A stretch of 64,000 nt of DNA from Zhengitettix transpicula (taxonomy: Eukaryota; Arthropoda; Insecta; Orthoptera; Tetrigidae): the NCBI GenBank assembly GCA_037074705.1, contig JAYJMR010000046.1, forward strand, positions 67,501 to 131,500. The letters are read 5' to 3'. The notes beneath the pieces were generated by a model. That model saw only the letters and a list, made by a program, of their open reading frames with translations. It did not search any database and had not been told where the DNA came from. Both the position numbers and the translations under genes were made by a program. Below are positions 51,645 to 64,000 of this stretch, piece by piece. Within the stretch, counting starts at the first letter, position 1. Each line of letters opens with the position of its first letter.

Positions 51645-51774
51645 CAGAGGCATCATTGTCCTTAAAATTTTACAATTACGATTTTAACTCTAGTATTAGT
51701 TTGTAGTAGAAGCTGAAGAACATACCGATTGATTGTTTTAAGCCTGTTCATCACCATACTTTATAACCTGTTGT
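51645..51774 (+). other. 3' UTR of retrotransposon B
   Basis: 130 bp of AT-rich sequence between the ORF2 stop and U2 nt 39. It ends ACCTGTTGT without a poly(A) tail, in contrast to the A tract near the end of retrotransposon A. It is short for an RT recognition region. No clear similarity to the tail of A is visible. Confidence 0.75.
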
Positions 51775-51925
51775 ATCTGTTCTTATCAGCTTAATATCTG
51801 ATACGTGGTGCATCGCACCACCAGAATATTAAACTCATTTTTGGAAAATGACGGAGTGTTAGGAGCTTGCTCCACATCTGTCACGGGTTGGCCCGGCTTT
51901 GCAGTATCGCCGGGATCGGCCCACC
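51775..51925 (+). pseudogene. U2: U2 snRNA locus 4, 3' part (nt 39-189)
   Basis: The 151 bp match nt 39-189 of the intact gene, with T at nt 113. Together with 46041-46078 this makes a whole U2 split by retrotransposon B. The 3' box follows at 51942-51950, now 5.7 kb further from the promoter. Confidence 0.96.
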
Positions 51926-52527
51926 TTATTGAAATTCAAACAAAGAAAGAAGTTTAACATTCTGACGTATCAAATATTGAGTTGGAAGGCAGGTAAATTT
52001 TGAAATAACTGCGATTTCGCATCCAGTACAGGATTCACCTCTCTCGGCAATCATCTTCTCGCAGGCAGGACCGGGCACCAGCGAGTACAAGTAATTTTCC
52101 GGGAGAAGCCGTTGTCCGTGGCCACCAGCTGGACCACGCTCCCTATATATCTTTTGTATTTCGCGAACGTCGTCGTCGCCGCCGCACGCACGCACGCAAG
52201 TACGATAGGATAACGCGCCTTTTACGAATATGTATCTGATACATATGTATTCAAAACATCGTACTTTTTCCGCTCATTTCTTTCGGCTCAAAGGAAGTGT
52301 AATTAATATTCGTTGTTGACGGAAACTGCGTAGCTATATTGAAAACAGGGGTTCGTTGCCGTTAAAGCCTCTTTTAATTCTGTCACTTTCCCATAAATCT
52401 ATCTCGGTTTTATTATAATTTAGACGTAAAATACCGACGTCTGGATTTCGATATACATTTATAAACAATGTATGCAATATACGTTTATTCCACCTAGCAG
52501 AGCGCCTCTTGGGCGGCCATCGCAAAA
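51926..52527 (+). other. U2 3' spacer block, copy 4 (602 bp)
   Basis: Same 602-bp block as after the other U2 copies, ending GCAAAA before array 4. No gene is seen. Confidence 0.85.
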
Positions 52528-52711
52528 CACGACTGCCCGTTGTAATCTACGAACGTCTTCCTCGCCGCCGCACGCACGCAGCATAGCTGTTGCAAGCGAA
52601 CATTAGTAAAAACTTACAAATTAATATTCCGCGGATCGAATTATTTTATAATTTTAATTTCTTCTCTACTAAAGTTTCTTTACATGTATATATATATACA
52701 CTCTTCTGTGA

Positions 52712-52749
<38 letters not shown>

Positions 52750-52932
52750 ACGACTGCCCGTTGTAATCTACGAACGTCTTCCTCGCCGCCGCACGCACGC
52801 AGCATAGCTGTTGCAAGCGAACATTAGTAAAAACTTACAAATTAATATTCCGCGGATCGAATTATTTTATAATTTTAATTTCTTCTCTACTAAAGTTTCT
52901 TTACATGTATATATATATACACTCTTCTGTGA

Positions 52933-52979
<47 letters not shown>

Positions 52980-53162
52980 ACGACTGCCCGTTGTAATCTA
53001 CGAACGTCTTCCTCGCCGCCGCACGCACGCAGCATAGCTGTTGCAAGCGAACATTAGTAAAAACTTACAAATTAATATTCCGCGGATCGAATTATTTTAT
53101 AATTTTAATTTCTTCTCTACTAAAGTTTCTTTACATGTATATATATATACACTCTTCTGTGA

Positions 53163-53204
<42 letters not shown>

Positions 53205-53427
53205 ACGACTGCCCGTTGTAATCTACGAACGTCTTCCTCGCCGCCGCACGCACGCAGCATAGCTGTTGCAATCTTCCTCGCCGCCGCACGCACGCAGCAT
53301 AGCTGTTGCAAGCGAACATTAGTAAAAACTTACAAATTAATATTCCGCGGATCGAATTATTTTATAATTTTAATTTCTTCTCTACTAAAGTTTCTTTACA
53401 TGTATATATATATACACTCTTCTGTGA

Positions 53428-53469
<42 letters not shown>

Positions 53470-53652
53470 ACGACTGCCCGTTGTAATCTACGAACGTCTT
53501 CCTCGCCGCCGCACGCACGCAGCATAGCTGTTGCAAGCGAACATTAGTAAAAACTTACAAATTAATATTCCGCGGATCGAATTATTTTATAATTTTAATT
53601 TCTTCTCTACTAAAGTTTCTTTACATGTATATATATATACACTCTTCTGTGA

Positions 53653-53694
<42 letters not shown>

Positions 53695-53877
53695 ACGACT
53701 GCCCGTTGTAATCTACGAACGTCTTCCTCGCCGCCGCACGCACGCAGCATAGCTGTTGCAAGCGAACATTAGTAAAAACTTACAAATTAATATTCCGCGG
53801 ATCGAATTATTTTATAATTTTAATTTCTTCTCTACTAAAGTTTCTTTACATGTATATATATATACACTCTTCTGTGA

Positions 53878-53919
<42 letters not shown>

Positions 53920-54102
53920 ACGACTGCCCGTTGTAATCTACGAACGTCTTCCTCGCCGCCGCACGCACGCAGCATAGCTGTTGCAAGCGAACATTAGTAA
54001 AAACTTACAAATTAATATTCCGCGGATCGAATTATTTTATAATTTTAATTTCTTCTCTACTAAAGTTTCTTTACATGTATATATATATACACTCTTCTGT
54101 GA

Positions 54103-54144
<42 letters not shown>

Positions 54145-54327
54145 ACGACTGCCCGTTGTAATCTACGAACGTCTTCCTCGCCGCCGCACGCACGCAGCAT
54201 AGCTGTTGCAAGCGAACATTAGTAAAAACTTACAAATTAATATTCCGCGGATCGAATTATTTTATAATTTTAATTTCTTCTCTACTAAAGTTTCTTTACA
54301 TGTATATATATATACACTCTTCTGTGA

Positions 54328-54369
<42 letters not shown>

Positions 54370-54552
54370 ACGACTGCCCGTTGTAATCTACGAACGTCTT
54401 CCTCGCCGCCGCACGCACGCAGCATAGCTGTTGCAAGCGAACATTAGTAAAAACTTACAAATTAATATTCCGCGGATCGAATTATTTTATAATTTTAATT
54501 TCTTCTCTACTAAAGTTTCTTTACATGTATATATATATACACTCTTCTGTGA

Positions 54553-54592
<40 letters not shown>

Positions 54593-54778
54593 ACGACTGC
54601 CCGTTGTAATCTACGAACGTCTTCCTCGCCGCCGCACGCACGCAGCATAGCTGTTGCAAGCGAACATTAGTAAAAACTTACAAATTAATATTCCGCGGAT
54701 CGAATTATTTTATAATTTTAATTTCTTCTCTACTAAAGTTTCTTTACATGTATATATATATACACTCTTCTGTGAGTG

Positions 54779-54811
<33 letters not shown>

Positions 54812-54994
54812 ACGACTGCCCGTTGTAATCTACGAACGTCTTCCTCGCCGCCGCACGCACGCAGCATAGCTGTTGCAAGCGAACATTAGTAAAAACTTAC
54901 AAATTAATATTCCGCGGATCGAATTATTTTATAATTTTAATTTCTTCTCTACTAAAGTTTCTTTACATGTATATATATATACACTCTTCTGTGA

Positions 54995-55036
<42 letters not shown>

Positions 55037-55219
55037 ACGACTGCCCGTTGTAATCTACGAACGTCTTCCTCGCCGCCGCACGCACGCAGCATAGCTGTTG
55101 CAAGCGAACATTAGTAAAAACTTACAAATTAATATTCCGCGGATCGAATTATTTTATAATTTTAATTTCTTCTCTACTAAAGTTTCTTTACATGTATATA
55201 TATATACACTCTTCTGTGA

Positions 55220-55260
<41 letters not shown>

Positions 55261-55443
55261 ACGACTGCCCGTTGTAATCTACGAACGTCTTCCTCGCCGC
55301 CGCACGCACGCAGCATAGCTGTTGCAAGCGAACATTAGTAAAAACTTACAAATTAATATTCCGCGGATCGAATTATTTTATAATTTTAATTTCTTCTCTA
55401 CTAAAGTTTCTTTACATGTATATATATATACACTCTTCTGTGA

Positions 55444-55485
<42 letters not shown>

Positions 55486-55668
55486 ACGACTGCCCGTTGT
55501 AATCTACGAACGTCTTCCTCGCCGCCGCACGCACGCAGCATAGCTGTTGCAAGCGAACATTAGTAAAAACTTACAAATTAATATTCCGCGGATCGAATTA
55601 TTTTATAATTTTAATTTCTTCTCTACTAAAGTTTCTTTACATGTATATATATATACACTCTTCTGTGA

Positions 55669-55708
<40 letters not shown>

Positions 55709-55891
55709 ACGACTGCCCGTTGTAATCTACGAACGTCTTCCTCGCCGCCGCACGCACGCAGCATAGCTGTTGCAAGCGAACATTAGTAAAAACTTACAAA
55801 TTAATATTCCGCGGATCGAATTATTTTATAATTTTAATTTCTTCTCTACTAAAGTTTCTTTACATGTATATATATATACACTCTTCTGTGA

Positions 55892-55932
<41 letters not shown>

Positions 55933-56115
55933 ACGACTGCCCGTTGTAATCTACGAACGTCTTCCTCGCCGCCGCACGCACGCAGCATAGCTGTTGCAAG
56001 CGAACATTAGTAAAAACTTACAAATTAATATTCCGCGGATCGAATTATTTTATAATTTTAATTTCTTCTCTACTAAAGTTTCTTTACATGTATATATATA
56101 TACACTCTTCTGTGA

Positions 56116-56157
<42 letters not shown>

Positions 56158-56340
56158 ACGACTGCCCGTTGTAATCTACGAACGTCTTCCTCGCCGCCGC
56201 ACGCACGCAGCATAGCTGTTGCAAGCGAACATTAGTAAAAACTTACAAATTAATATTCCGCGGATCGAATTATTTTATAATTTTAATTTCTTCTCTACTA
56301 AAGTTTCTTTACATGTATATATATATACACTCTTCTGTGA

Positions 56341-56381
<41 letters not shown>

Positions 56382-56564
56382 ACGACTGCCCGTTGTAATC
56401 TACGAACGTCTTCCTCGCCGCCGCACGCACGCAGCATAGCTGTTGCAAGCGAACATTAGTAAAAACTTACAAATTAATATTCCGCGGATCGAATTATTTT
56501 ATAATTTTAATTTCTTCTCTACTAAAGTTTCTTTACATGTATATATATATACACTCTTCTGTGA

Positions 56565-56605
<41 letters not shown>

Positions 56606-56788
56606 ACGACTGCCCGTTGTAATCTACGAACGTCTTCCTCGCCGCCGCACGCACGCAGCATAGCTGTTGCAAGCGAACATTAGTAAAAACTTACAAATTA
56701 ATATTCCGCGGATCGAATTATTTTATAATTTTAATTTCTTCTCTACTAAAGTTTCTTTACATGTATATATATATACACTCTTCTGTGA

Positions 56789-56829
<41 letters not shown>

Positions 56830-56999
56830 GTAATCTACGAACGTCTTCCTCGCCGCCGCACGCACGCAGCATAGCTGTTGCAAGCGAACATTAGTAAAAA
56901 CTTACAAATTAATATTCCGCGGATCGAATTATTTTATAATTTTAATTTCTTCTCTACTAAAGTTTCTTTACATGTATATATATATACACTCTTCTGTGA

Positions 57000-57040
<41 letters not shown>

Positions 57041-57223
57041 ACGACTGCCCGTTGTAATCTACGAACGTCTTCCTCGCCGCCGCACGCACGCAGCATAGCT
57101 GTTGCAAGCGAACATTAGTAAAAACTTACAAATTAATATTCCGCGGATCGAATTATTTTATAATTTTAATTTCTTCTCTACTAAAGTTTCTTTACATGTA
57201 TATATATATACACTCTTCTGTGA

Positions 57224-57266
<43 letters not shown>

Positions 57267-57449
57267 ACGACTGCCCGTTGTAATCTACGAACGTCTTCCT
57301 CGCCGCCGCACGCACGCAGCATAGCTGTTGCAAGCGAACATTAGTAAAAACTTACAAATTAATATTCCGCGGATCGAATTATTTTATAATTTTAATTTCT
57401 TCTCTACTAAAGTTTCTTTACATGTATATATATATACACTCTTCTGTGA

Positions 57450-57491
<42 letters not shown>

Positions 57492-57674
57492 ACGACTGCC
57501 CGTTGTAATCTACGAACGTCTTCCTCGCCGCCGCACGCACGCAGCATAGCTGTTGCAAGCGAACATTAGTAAAAACTTACAAATTAATATTCCGCGGATC
57601 GAATTATTTTATAATTTTAATTTCTTCTCTACTAAAGTTTCTTTACATGTATATATATATACACTCTTCTGTGA

Positions 57675-57716
<42 letters not shown>

Positions 57717-57899
57717 ACGACTGCCCGTTGTAATCTACGAACGTCTTCCTCGCCGCCGCACGCACGCAGCATAGCTGTTGCAAGCGAACATTAGTAAAAA
57801 CTTACAAATTAATATTCCGCGGATCGAATTATTTTATAATTTTAATTTCTTCTCTACTAAAGTTTCTTTACATGTATATATATATACACTCTTCTGTGA

Positions 57900-57941
<42 letters not shown>

Positions 57942-58124
57942 ACGACTGCCCGTTGTAATCTACGAACGTCTTCCTCGCCGCCGCACGCACGCAGCATAGC
58001 TGTTGCAAGCGAACATTAGTAAAAACTTACAAATTAATATTCCGCGGATCGAATTATTTTATAATTTTAATTTCTTCTCTACTAAAGTTTCTTTACATGT
58101 ATATATATATACACTCTTCTGTGA

Positions 58125-58160
<36 letters not shown>

Positions 58161-58343
58161 ACGACTGCCCGTTGTAATCTACGAACGTCTTCCTCGCCGC
58201 CGCACGCACGCAGCATAGCTGTTGCAAGCGAACATTAGTAAAAACTTACAAATTAATATTCCGCGGATCGAATTATTTTATAATTTTAATTTCTTCTCTA
58301 CTAAAGTTTCTTTACATGTATATATATATACACTCTTCTGTGA

Positions 58344-58385
<42 letters not shown>

Positions 58386-58568
58386 ACGACTGCCCGTTGT
58401 AATCTACGAACGTCTTCCTCGCCGCCGCACGCACGCAGCATAGCTGTTGCAAGCGAACATTAGTAAAAACTTACAAATTAATATTCCGCGGATCGAATTA
58501 TTTTATAATTTTAATTTCTTCTCTACTAAAGTTTCTTTACATGTATATATATATACACTCTTCTGTGA

Positions 58569-58609
<41 letters not shown>

Positions 58610-58792
58610 ACGACTGCCCGTTGTAATCTACGAACGTCTTCCTCGCCGCCGCACGCACGCAGCATAGCTGTTGCAAGCGAACATTAGTAAAAACTTACAA
58701 ATTAATATTCCGCGGATCGAATTATTTTATAATTTTAATTTCTTCTCTACTAAAGTTTCTTTACATGTATATATATATACACTCTTCTGTGA

Positions 58793-58834
<42 letters not shown>

Positions 58835-59017
58835 ACGACTGCCCGTTGTAATCTACGAACGTCTTCCTCGCCGCCGCACGCACGCAGCATAGCTGTTGCA
58901 AGCGAACATTAGTAAAAACTTACAAATTAATATTCCGCGGATCGAATTATTTTATAATTTTAATTTCTTCTCTACTAAAGTTTCTTTACATGTATATATA
59001 TATACACTCTTCTGTGA

Positions 59018-59058
<41 letters not shown>

Positions 59059-59241
59059 ACGACTGCCCGTTGTAATCTACGAACGTCTTCCTCGCCGCCG
59101 CACGCACGCAGCATAGCTGTTGCAAGCGAACATTAGTAAAAACTTACAAATTAATATTCCGCGGATCGAATTATTTTATAATTTTAATTTCTTCTCTACT
59201 AAAGTTTCTTTACATGTATATATATATACACTCTTCTGTGA

Positions 59242-59282
<41 letters not shown>

Positions 59283-59465
59283 ACGACTGCCCGTTGTAAT
59301 CTACGAACGTCTTCCTCGCCGCCGCACGCACGCAGCATAGCTGTTGCAAGCGAACATTAGTAAAAACTTACAAATTAATATTCCGCGGATCGAATTATTT
59401 TATAATTTTAATTTCTTCTCTACTAAAGTTTCTTTACATGTATATATATATACACTCTTCTGTGA

Positions 59466-59505
<40 letters not shown>

Positions 59506-59699
59506 ACGACTGCCCGTTGACTGCCCGTTGTAATCTACGAACGTCTTCCTCGCCGCCGCACGCACGCAGCATAGCTGTTGCAAGCGAACATTAGTAAAAA
59601 CTTACAAATTAATATTCCGCGGATCGAATTATTTTATAATTTTAATTTCTTCTCTACTAAAGTTTCTTTACATGTATATATATATACACTCTTCTGTGA

Positions 59700-59731
<32 letters not shown>

Positions 59732-59914
59732 ACGACTGCCCGTTGTAATCTACGAACGTCTTCCTCGCCGCCGCACGCACGCAGCATAGCTGTTGCAAGC
59801 GAACATTAGTAAAAACTTACAAATTAATATTCCGCGGATCGAATTATTTTATAATTTTAATTTCTTCTCTACTAAAGTTTCTTTACATGTATATATATAT
59901 ACACTCTTCTGTGA

Positions 59915-59955
<41 letters not shown>

Positions 59956-60138
59956 ACGACTGCCCGTTGTAATCTACGAACGTCTTCCTCGCCGCCGCAC
60001 GCACGCAGCATAGCTGTTGCAAGCGAACATTAGTAAAAACTTACAAATTAATATTCCGCGGATCGAATTATTTTATAATTTTAATTTCTTCTCTACTAAA
60101 GTTTCTTTACATGTATATATATATACACTCTTCTGTGA

Positions 60139-60180
<42 letters not shown>

Positions 60181-60363
60181 ACGACTGCCCGTTGTAATCT
60201 ACGAACGTCTTCCTCGCCGCCGCACGCACGCAGCATAGCTGTTGCAAGCGAACATTAGTAAAAACTTACAAATTAATATTCCGCGGATCGAATTATTTTA
60301 TAATTTTAATTTCTTCTCTACTAAAGTTTCTTTACATGTATATATATATACACTCTTCTGTGA

Positions 60364-60405
<42 letters not shown>

Positions 60406-60588
60406 ACGACTGCCCGTTGTAATCTACGAACGTCTTCCTCGCCGCCGCACGCACGCAGCATAGCTGTTGCAAGCGAACATTAGTAAAAACTTACAAATTA
60501 ATATTCCGCGGATCGAATTATTTTATAATTTTAATTTCTTCTCTACTAAAGTTTCTTTACATGTATATATATATACACTCTTCTGTGA

Positions 60589-60630
<42 letters not shown>

Positions 60631-60813
60631 ACGACTGCCCGTTGTAATCTACGAACGTCTTCCTCGCCGCCGCACGCACGCAGCATAGCTGTTGCAAGCG
60701 AACATTAGTAAAAACTTACAAATTAATATTCCGCGGATCGAATTATTTTATAATTTTAATTTCTTCTCTACTAAAGTTTCTTTACATGTATATATATATA
60801 CACTCTTCTGTGA

Positions 60814-60855
<42 letters not shown>

Positions 60856-61038
60856 ACGACTGCCCGTTGTAATCTACGAACGTCTTCCTCGCCGCCGCAC
60901 GCACGCAGCATAGCTGTTGCAAGCGAACATTAGTAAAAACTTACAAATTAATATTCCGCGGATCGAATTATTTTATAATTTTAATTTCTTCTCTACTAAA
61001 GTTTCTTTACATGTATATATATATACACTCTTCTGTGA

Positions 61039-61080
<42 letters not shown>

Positions 61081-61263
61081 ACGACTGCCCGTTGTAATCT
61101 ACGAACGTCTTCCTCGCCGCCGCACGCACGCAGCATAGCTGTTGCAAGCGAACATTAGTAAAAACTTACAAATTAATATTCCGCGGATCGAATTATTTTA
61201 TAATTTTAATTTCTTCTCTACTAAAGTTTCTTTACATGTATATATATATACACTCTTCTGTGA

Positions 61264-61305
<42 letters not shown>

Positions 61306-61488
61306 ACGACTGCCCGTTGTAATCTACGAACGTCTTCCTCGCCGCCGCACGCACGCAGCATAGCTGTTGCAAGCGAACATTAGTAAAAACTTACAAATTA
61401 ATATTCCGCGGATCGAATTATTTTATAATTTTAATTTCTTCTCTACTAAAGTTTCTTTACATGTATATATATATACACTCTTCTGTGA

Positions 61489-61529
<41 letters not shown>

Positions 61530-61712
61530 ACGACTGCCCGTTGTAATCTACGAACGTCTTCCTCGCCGCCGCACGCACGCAGCATAGCTGTTGCAAGCGA
61601 ACATTAGTAAAAACTTACAAATTAATATTCCGCGGATCGAATTATTTTATAATTTTAATTTCTTCTCTACTAAAGTTTCTTTACATGTATATATATATAC
61701 ACTCTTCTGTGA

Positions 61713-61753
<41 letters not shown>

Positions 61754-61936
61754 ACGACTGCCCGTTGTAATCTACGAACGTCTTCCTCGCCGCCGCACGC
61801 ACGCAGCATAGCTGTTGCAAGCGAACATTAGTAAAAACTTACAAATTAATATTCCGCGGATCGAATTATTTTATAATTTTAATTTCTTCTCTACTAAAGT
61901 TTCTTTACATGTATATATATATACACTCTTCTGTGA

Positions 61937-61978
<42 letters not shown>

Positions 61979-62161
61979 ACGACTGCCCGTTGTAATCTAC
62001 GAACGTCTTCCTCGCCGCCGCACGCACGCAGCATAGCTGTTGCAAGCGAACATTAGTAAAAACTTACAAATTAATATTCCGCGGATCGAATTATTTTATA
62101 ATTTTAATTTCTTCTCTACTAAAGTTTCTTTACATGTATATATATATACACTCTTCTGTGA

Positions 62162-62203
<42 letters not shown>

Positions 62204-62386
62204 ACGACTGCCCGTTGTAATCTACGAACGTCTTCCTCGCCGCCGCACGCACGCAGCATAGCTGTTGCAAGCGAACATTAGTAAAAACTTACAAATTAAT
62301 ATTCCGCGGATCGAATTATTTTATAATTTTAATTTCTTCTCTACTAAAGTTTCTTTACATGTATATATATATACACTCTTCTGTGA

Positions 62387-62428
<42 letters not shown>

Positions 62429-62611
62429 ACGACTGCCCGTTGTAATCTACGAACGTCTTCCTCGCCGCCGCACGCACGCAGCATAGCTGTTGCAAGCGAA
62501 CATTAGTAAAAACTTACAAATTAATATTCCGCGGATCGAATTATTTTATAATTTTAATTTCTTCTCTACTAAAGTTTCTTTACATGTATATATATATACA
62601 CTCTTCTGTGA

Positions 62612-62653
<42 letters not shown>

Positions 62654-62837
62654 ACGACTGCCCGTTGTAATCTACGAACGTCTTCCTCGCCGCCGCACGC
62701 ACGCAGCATAGCTGTTGCAAGCGAACATTAGTAAAAACTTACAAATTAATATTCCGCGGATCGAATTATTTTATAATTTTAATTTCTTCTCTACTAAAGT
62801 TTCTTTACATGTATATATATATACACTCTTACTGTGA

Positions 62838-62879
<42 letters not shown>

Positions 62880-63062
62880 ACGACTGCCCGTTGTAATCTA
62901 CGAACGTCTTCCTCGCCGCCGCACGCACGCAGCATAGCTGTTGCAAGCGAACATTAGTAAAAACTTACAAATTAATATTCCGCGGATCGAATTATTTTAT
63001 AATTTTAATTTCTTCTCTACTAAAGTTTCTTTACATGTATATATATATACACTCTTCTGTGA

Positions 63063-63103
<41 letters not shown>

Positions 63104-63286
63104 ACGACTGCCCGTTGTAATCTACGAACGTCTTCCTCGCCGCCGCACGCACGCAGCATAGCTGTTGCAAGCGAACATTAGTAAAAACTTACAAATTAAT
63201 ATTCCGCGGATCGAATTATTTTATAATTTTAATTTCTTCTCTACTAAAGTTTCTTTACATGTATATATATATACACTCTTCTGTGA

Positions 63287-63327
<41 letters not shown>

Positions 63328-63510
63328 ACGACTGCCCGTTGTAATCTACGAACGTCTTCCTCGCCGCCGCACGCACGCAGCATAGCTGTTGCAAGCGAAC
63401 ATTAGTAAAAACTTACAAATTAATATTCCGCGGATCGAATTATTTTATAATTTTAATTTCTTCTCTACTAAAGTTTCTTTACATGTATATATATATACAC
63501 TCTTCTGTGA

Positions 63511-63551
<41 letters not shown>

Positions 63552-63734
63552 ACGACTGCCCGTTGTAATCTACGAACGTCTTCCTCGCCGCCGCACGCAC
63601 GCAGCATAGCTGTTGCAAGCGAACATTAGTAAAAACTTACAAATTAATATTCCGCGGATCGAATTATTTTATAATTTTAATTTCTTCTCTACTAAAGTTT
63701 CTTTACATGTATATATATATACACTCTTCTGTGA

Positions 63735-63775
<41 letters not shown>

Positions 63776-63958
63776 ACGACTGCCCGTTGTAATCTACGAA
63801 CGTCTTCCTCGCCGCCGCACGCACGCAGCATAGCTGTTGCAAGCGAACATTAGTAAAAACTTACAAATTAATATTCCGCGGATCGAATTATTTTATAATT
63901 TTAATTTCTTCTCTACTAAAGTTTCTTTACATGTATATATATATACACTCTTCTGTGA

Positions 63959-64000
<42 letters not shown>
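52528..64000 (+). repeat. Poly(A)-bearing satellite array 4, about 51 monomers, continuing past the window
   Basis: Same monomer and orientation. Most monomers are 224-226 bp and nearly identical. Irregular ones include a 40-bp internal duplication at 53232-53311, GAGTGA for GAGTTA near 54778, loss of CACGACTGCCCGTT near 56828, an 11-bp duplication at 59508-59529 and CTTACTGTG for CTTCTGTG near 62830. The window ends inside the array. Confidence 0.97.

Larger units (their letters stand above)
46079..51774 (+). mobile_element. U2-inserted RLE-type non-LTR retrotransposon B, full length, two ORFs
   Basis: Both junctions are visible. U2 stops at nt 38 (46078) and resumes at nt 39 (51775), giving an insert of 5696 bp. 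The last two bases (GT) equal U2 nt 37-38, so there is either a 2-bp target duplication or microhomology, and no U2 bases are lost. The layout is a 1.1-kb 5' UTR, Gag-like ORF1 (401 aa), ORF2 with C2H2 fingers, reverse transcriptase, CCHC finger and RLE (1086 aa), and a 130-bp 3' UTR without a long A tail. Both frames are open. The target fits the U2-specific Utopia lineage. Separate Gag-like ORF1s are, to my knowledge, not typical of RLE elements. The intact frames suggest a young, possibly active copy. Confidence 0.93.

Noticed and set aside
5298..62711. More than a hundred short ORFs of 60-81 codons with a shared start and a polylysine stretch
   Set aside because: They are one frame of the satellite monomer read through its A tract. 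The length changes with A number and the C-terminus switches frame from copy to copy, so there is no coding constraint.

Overview
This window looks like animal, most probably insect, nuclear DNA. It holds a tandem array of U2 spliceosomal snRNA genes that has been colonised by site-specific non-LTR retrotransposons and padded with a poly(A)-bearing satellite. Four U2 loci lie on the + strand. Their sequence carries the branch-point recognition element GTAGTA, the Sm site ATTTTTGG, the stem-loop IIb hairpin and a metazoan 3' box. Both retrotransposon ORFs have a reverse transcriptase, a C-terminal CCHC finger and a PD...D restriction-like endonuclease (RLE). The best family match is the U2-targeting RLE lineage named Utopia, which from memory is known from wasps among other eukaryotes. 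A hymenopteran, probably a wasp, is therefore the best guess, but it is an inference.

Layout. 1-4482: retrotransposon A, 5' end outside the window, GC-rich, one long ORF. 4483-4633: the 3' part of U2 locus 1. 4634-5235: fixed 602-bp 3' spacer. 5236-23689: satellite array 1 (about 82 monomers of about 225 bp). 23690-24277: fixed 588-bp upstream block holding the promoter. 24278-24466: intact U2 locus 2. 24467-25068: 3' spacer. 25069-40599: satellite array 2 (about 69 monomers). 40600-41187: upstream block. 41190-41746: a 557-bp poly(A)-tailed insertion with an 11-bp target duplication, placed at the U2 start. 41756-41944: U2 locus 3. 41945-42546: 3' spacer. 42547-45452: satellite array 3 (about 13 monomers). 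45453-46040: upstream block. 46041-46078: first 38 nt of U2 locus 4. 46079-51774: retrotransposon B, complete at both ends, with two ORFs. 51775-51925: the rest of U2 locus 4. 51926-52527: 3' spacer. 52528-64000: satellite array 4 (about 51 monomers so far, running off the window).

How it fits together. Each repeat of the locus is a 588-bp upstream block, a 189-bp U2 gene, a 602-bp downstream block and a satellite array of variable size. The flanks keep the same length in every copy, so U2-to-U2 spacing varies only through satellite copy number and insertions. Retrotransposon B enters U2 exactly between nt 38 and 39, inside the branch-point recognition element, and the 3' junction of the retrotransposon A locus is at the same base. 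Only locus 2 keeps an uninterrupted promoter, gene and 3' box. Locus 3 is separated from its promoter by the poly(A)-tailed insertion, and loci 1 and 4 are split by retrotransposons.

The most unusual items are: (i) retrotransposon B pairs an RLE-type pol ORF with a separate Gag-like CCHC ORF1, joined by a TAATG stop-start overlap; (ii) two related but distinct families share one U2 target in the same array; (iii) the satellite carries an A tract of about 38 nt in nearly every monomer and shows a 9-monomer higher-order repeat of about 2.03 kb in the first 8 kb of array 1. The many short ORFs in the satellite are the same spurious frame read from each monomer and are not annotated as genes.
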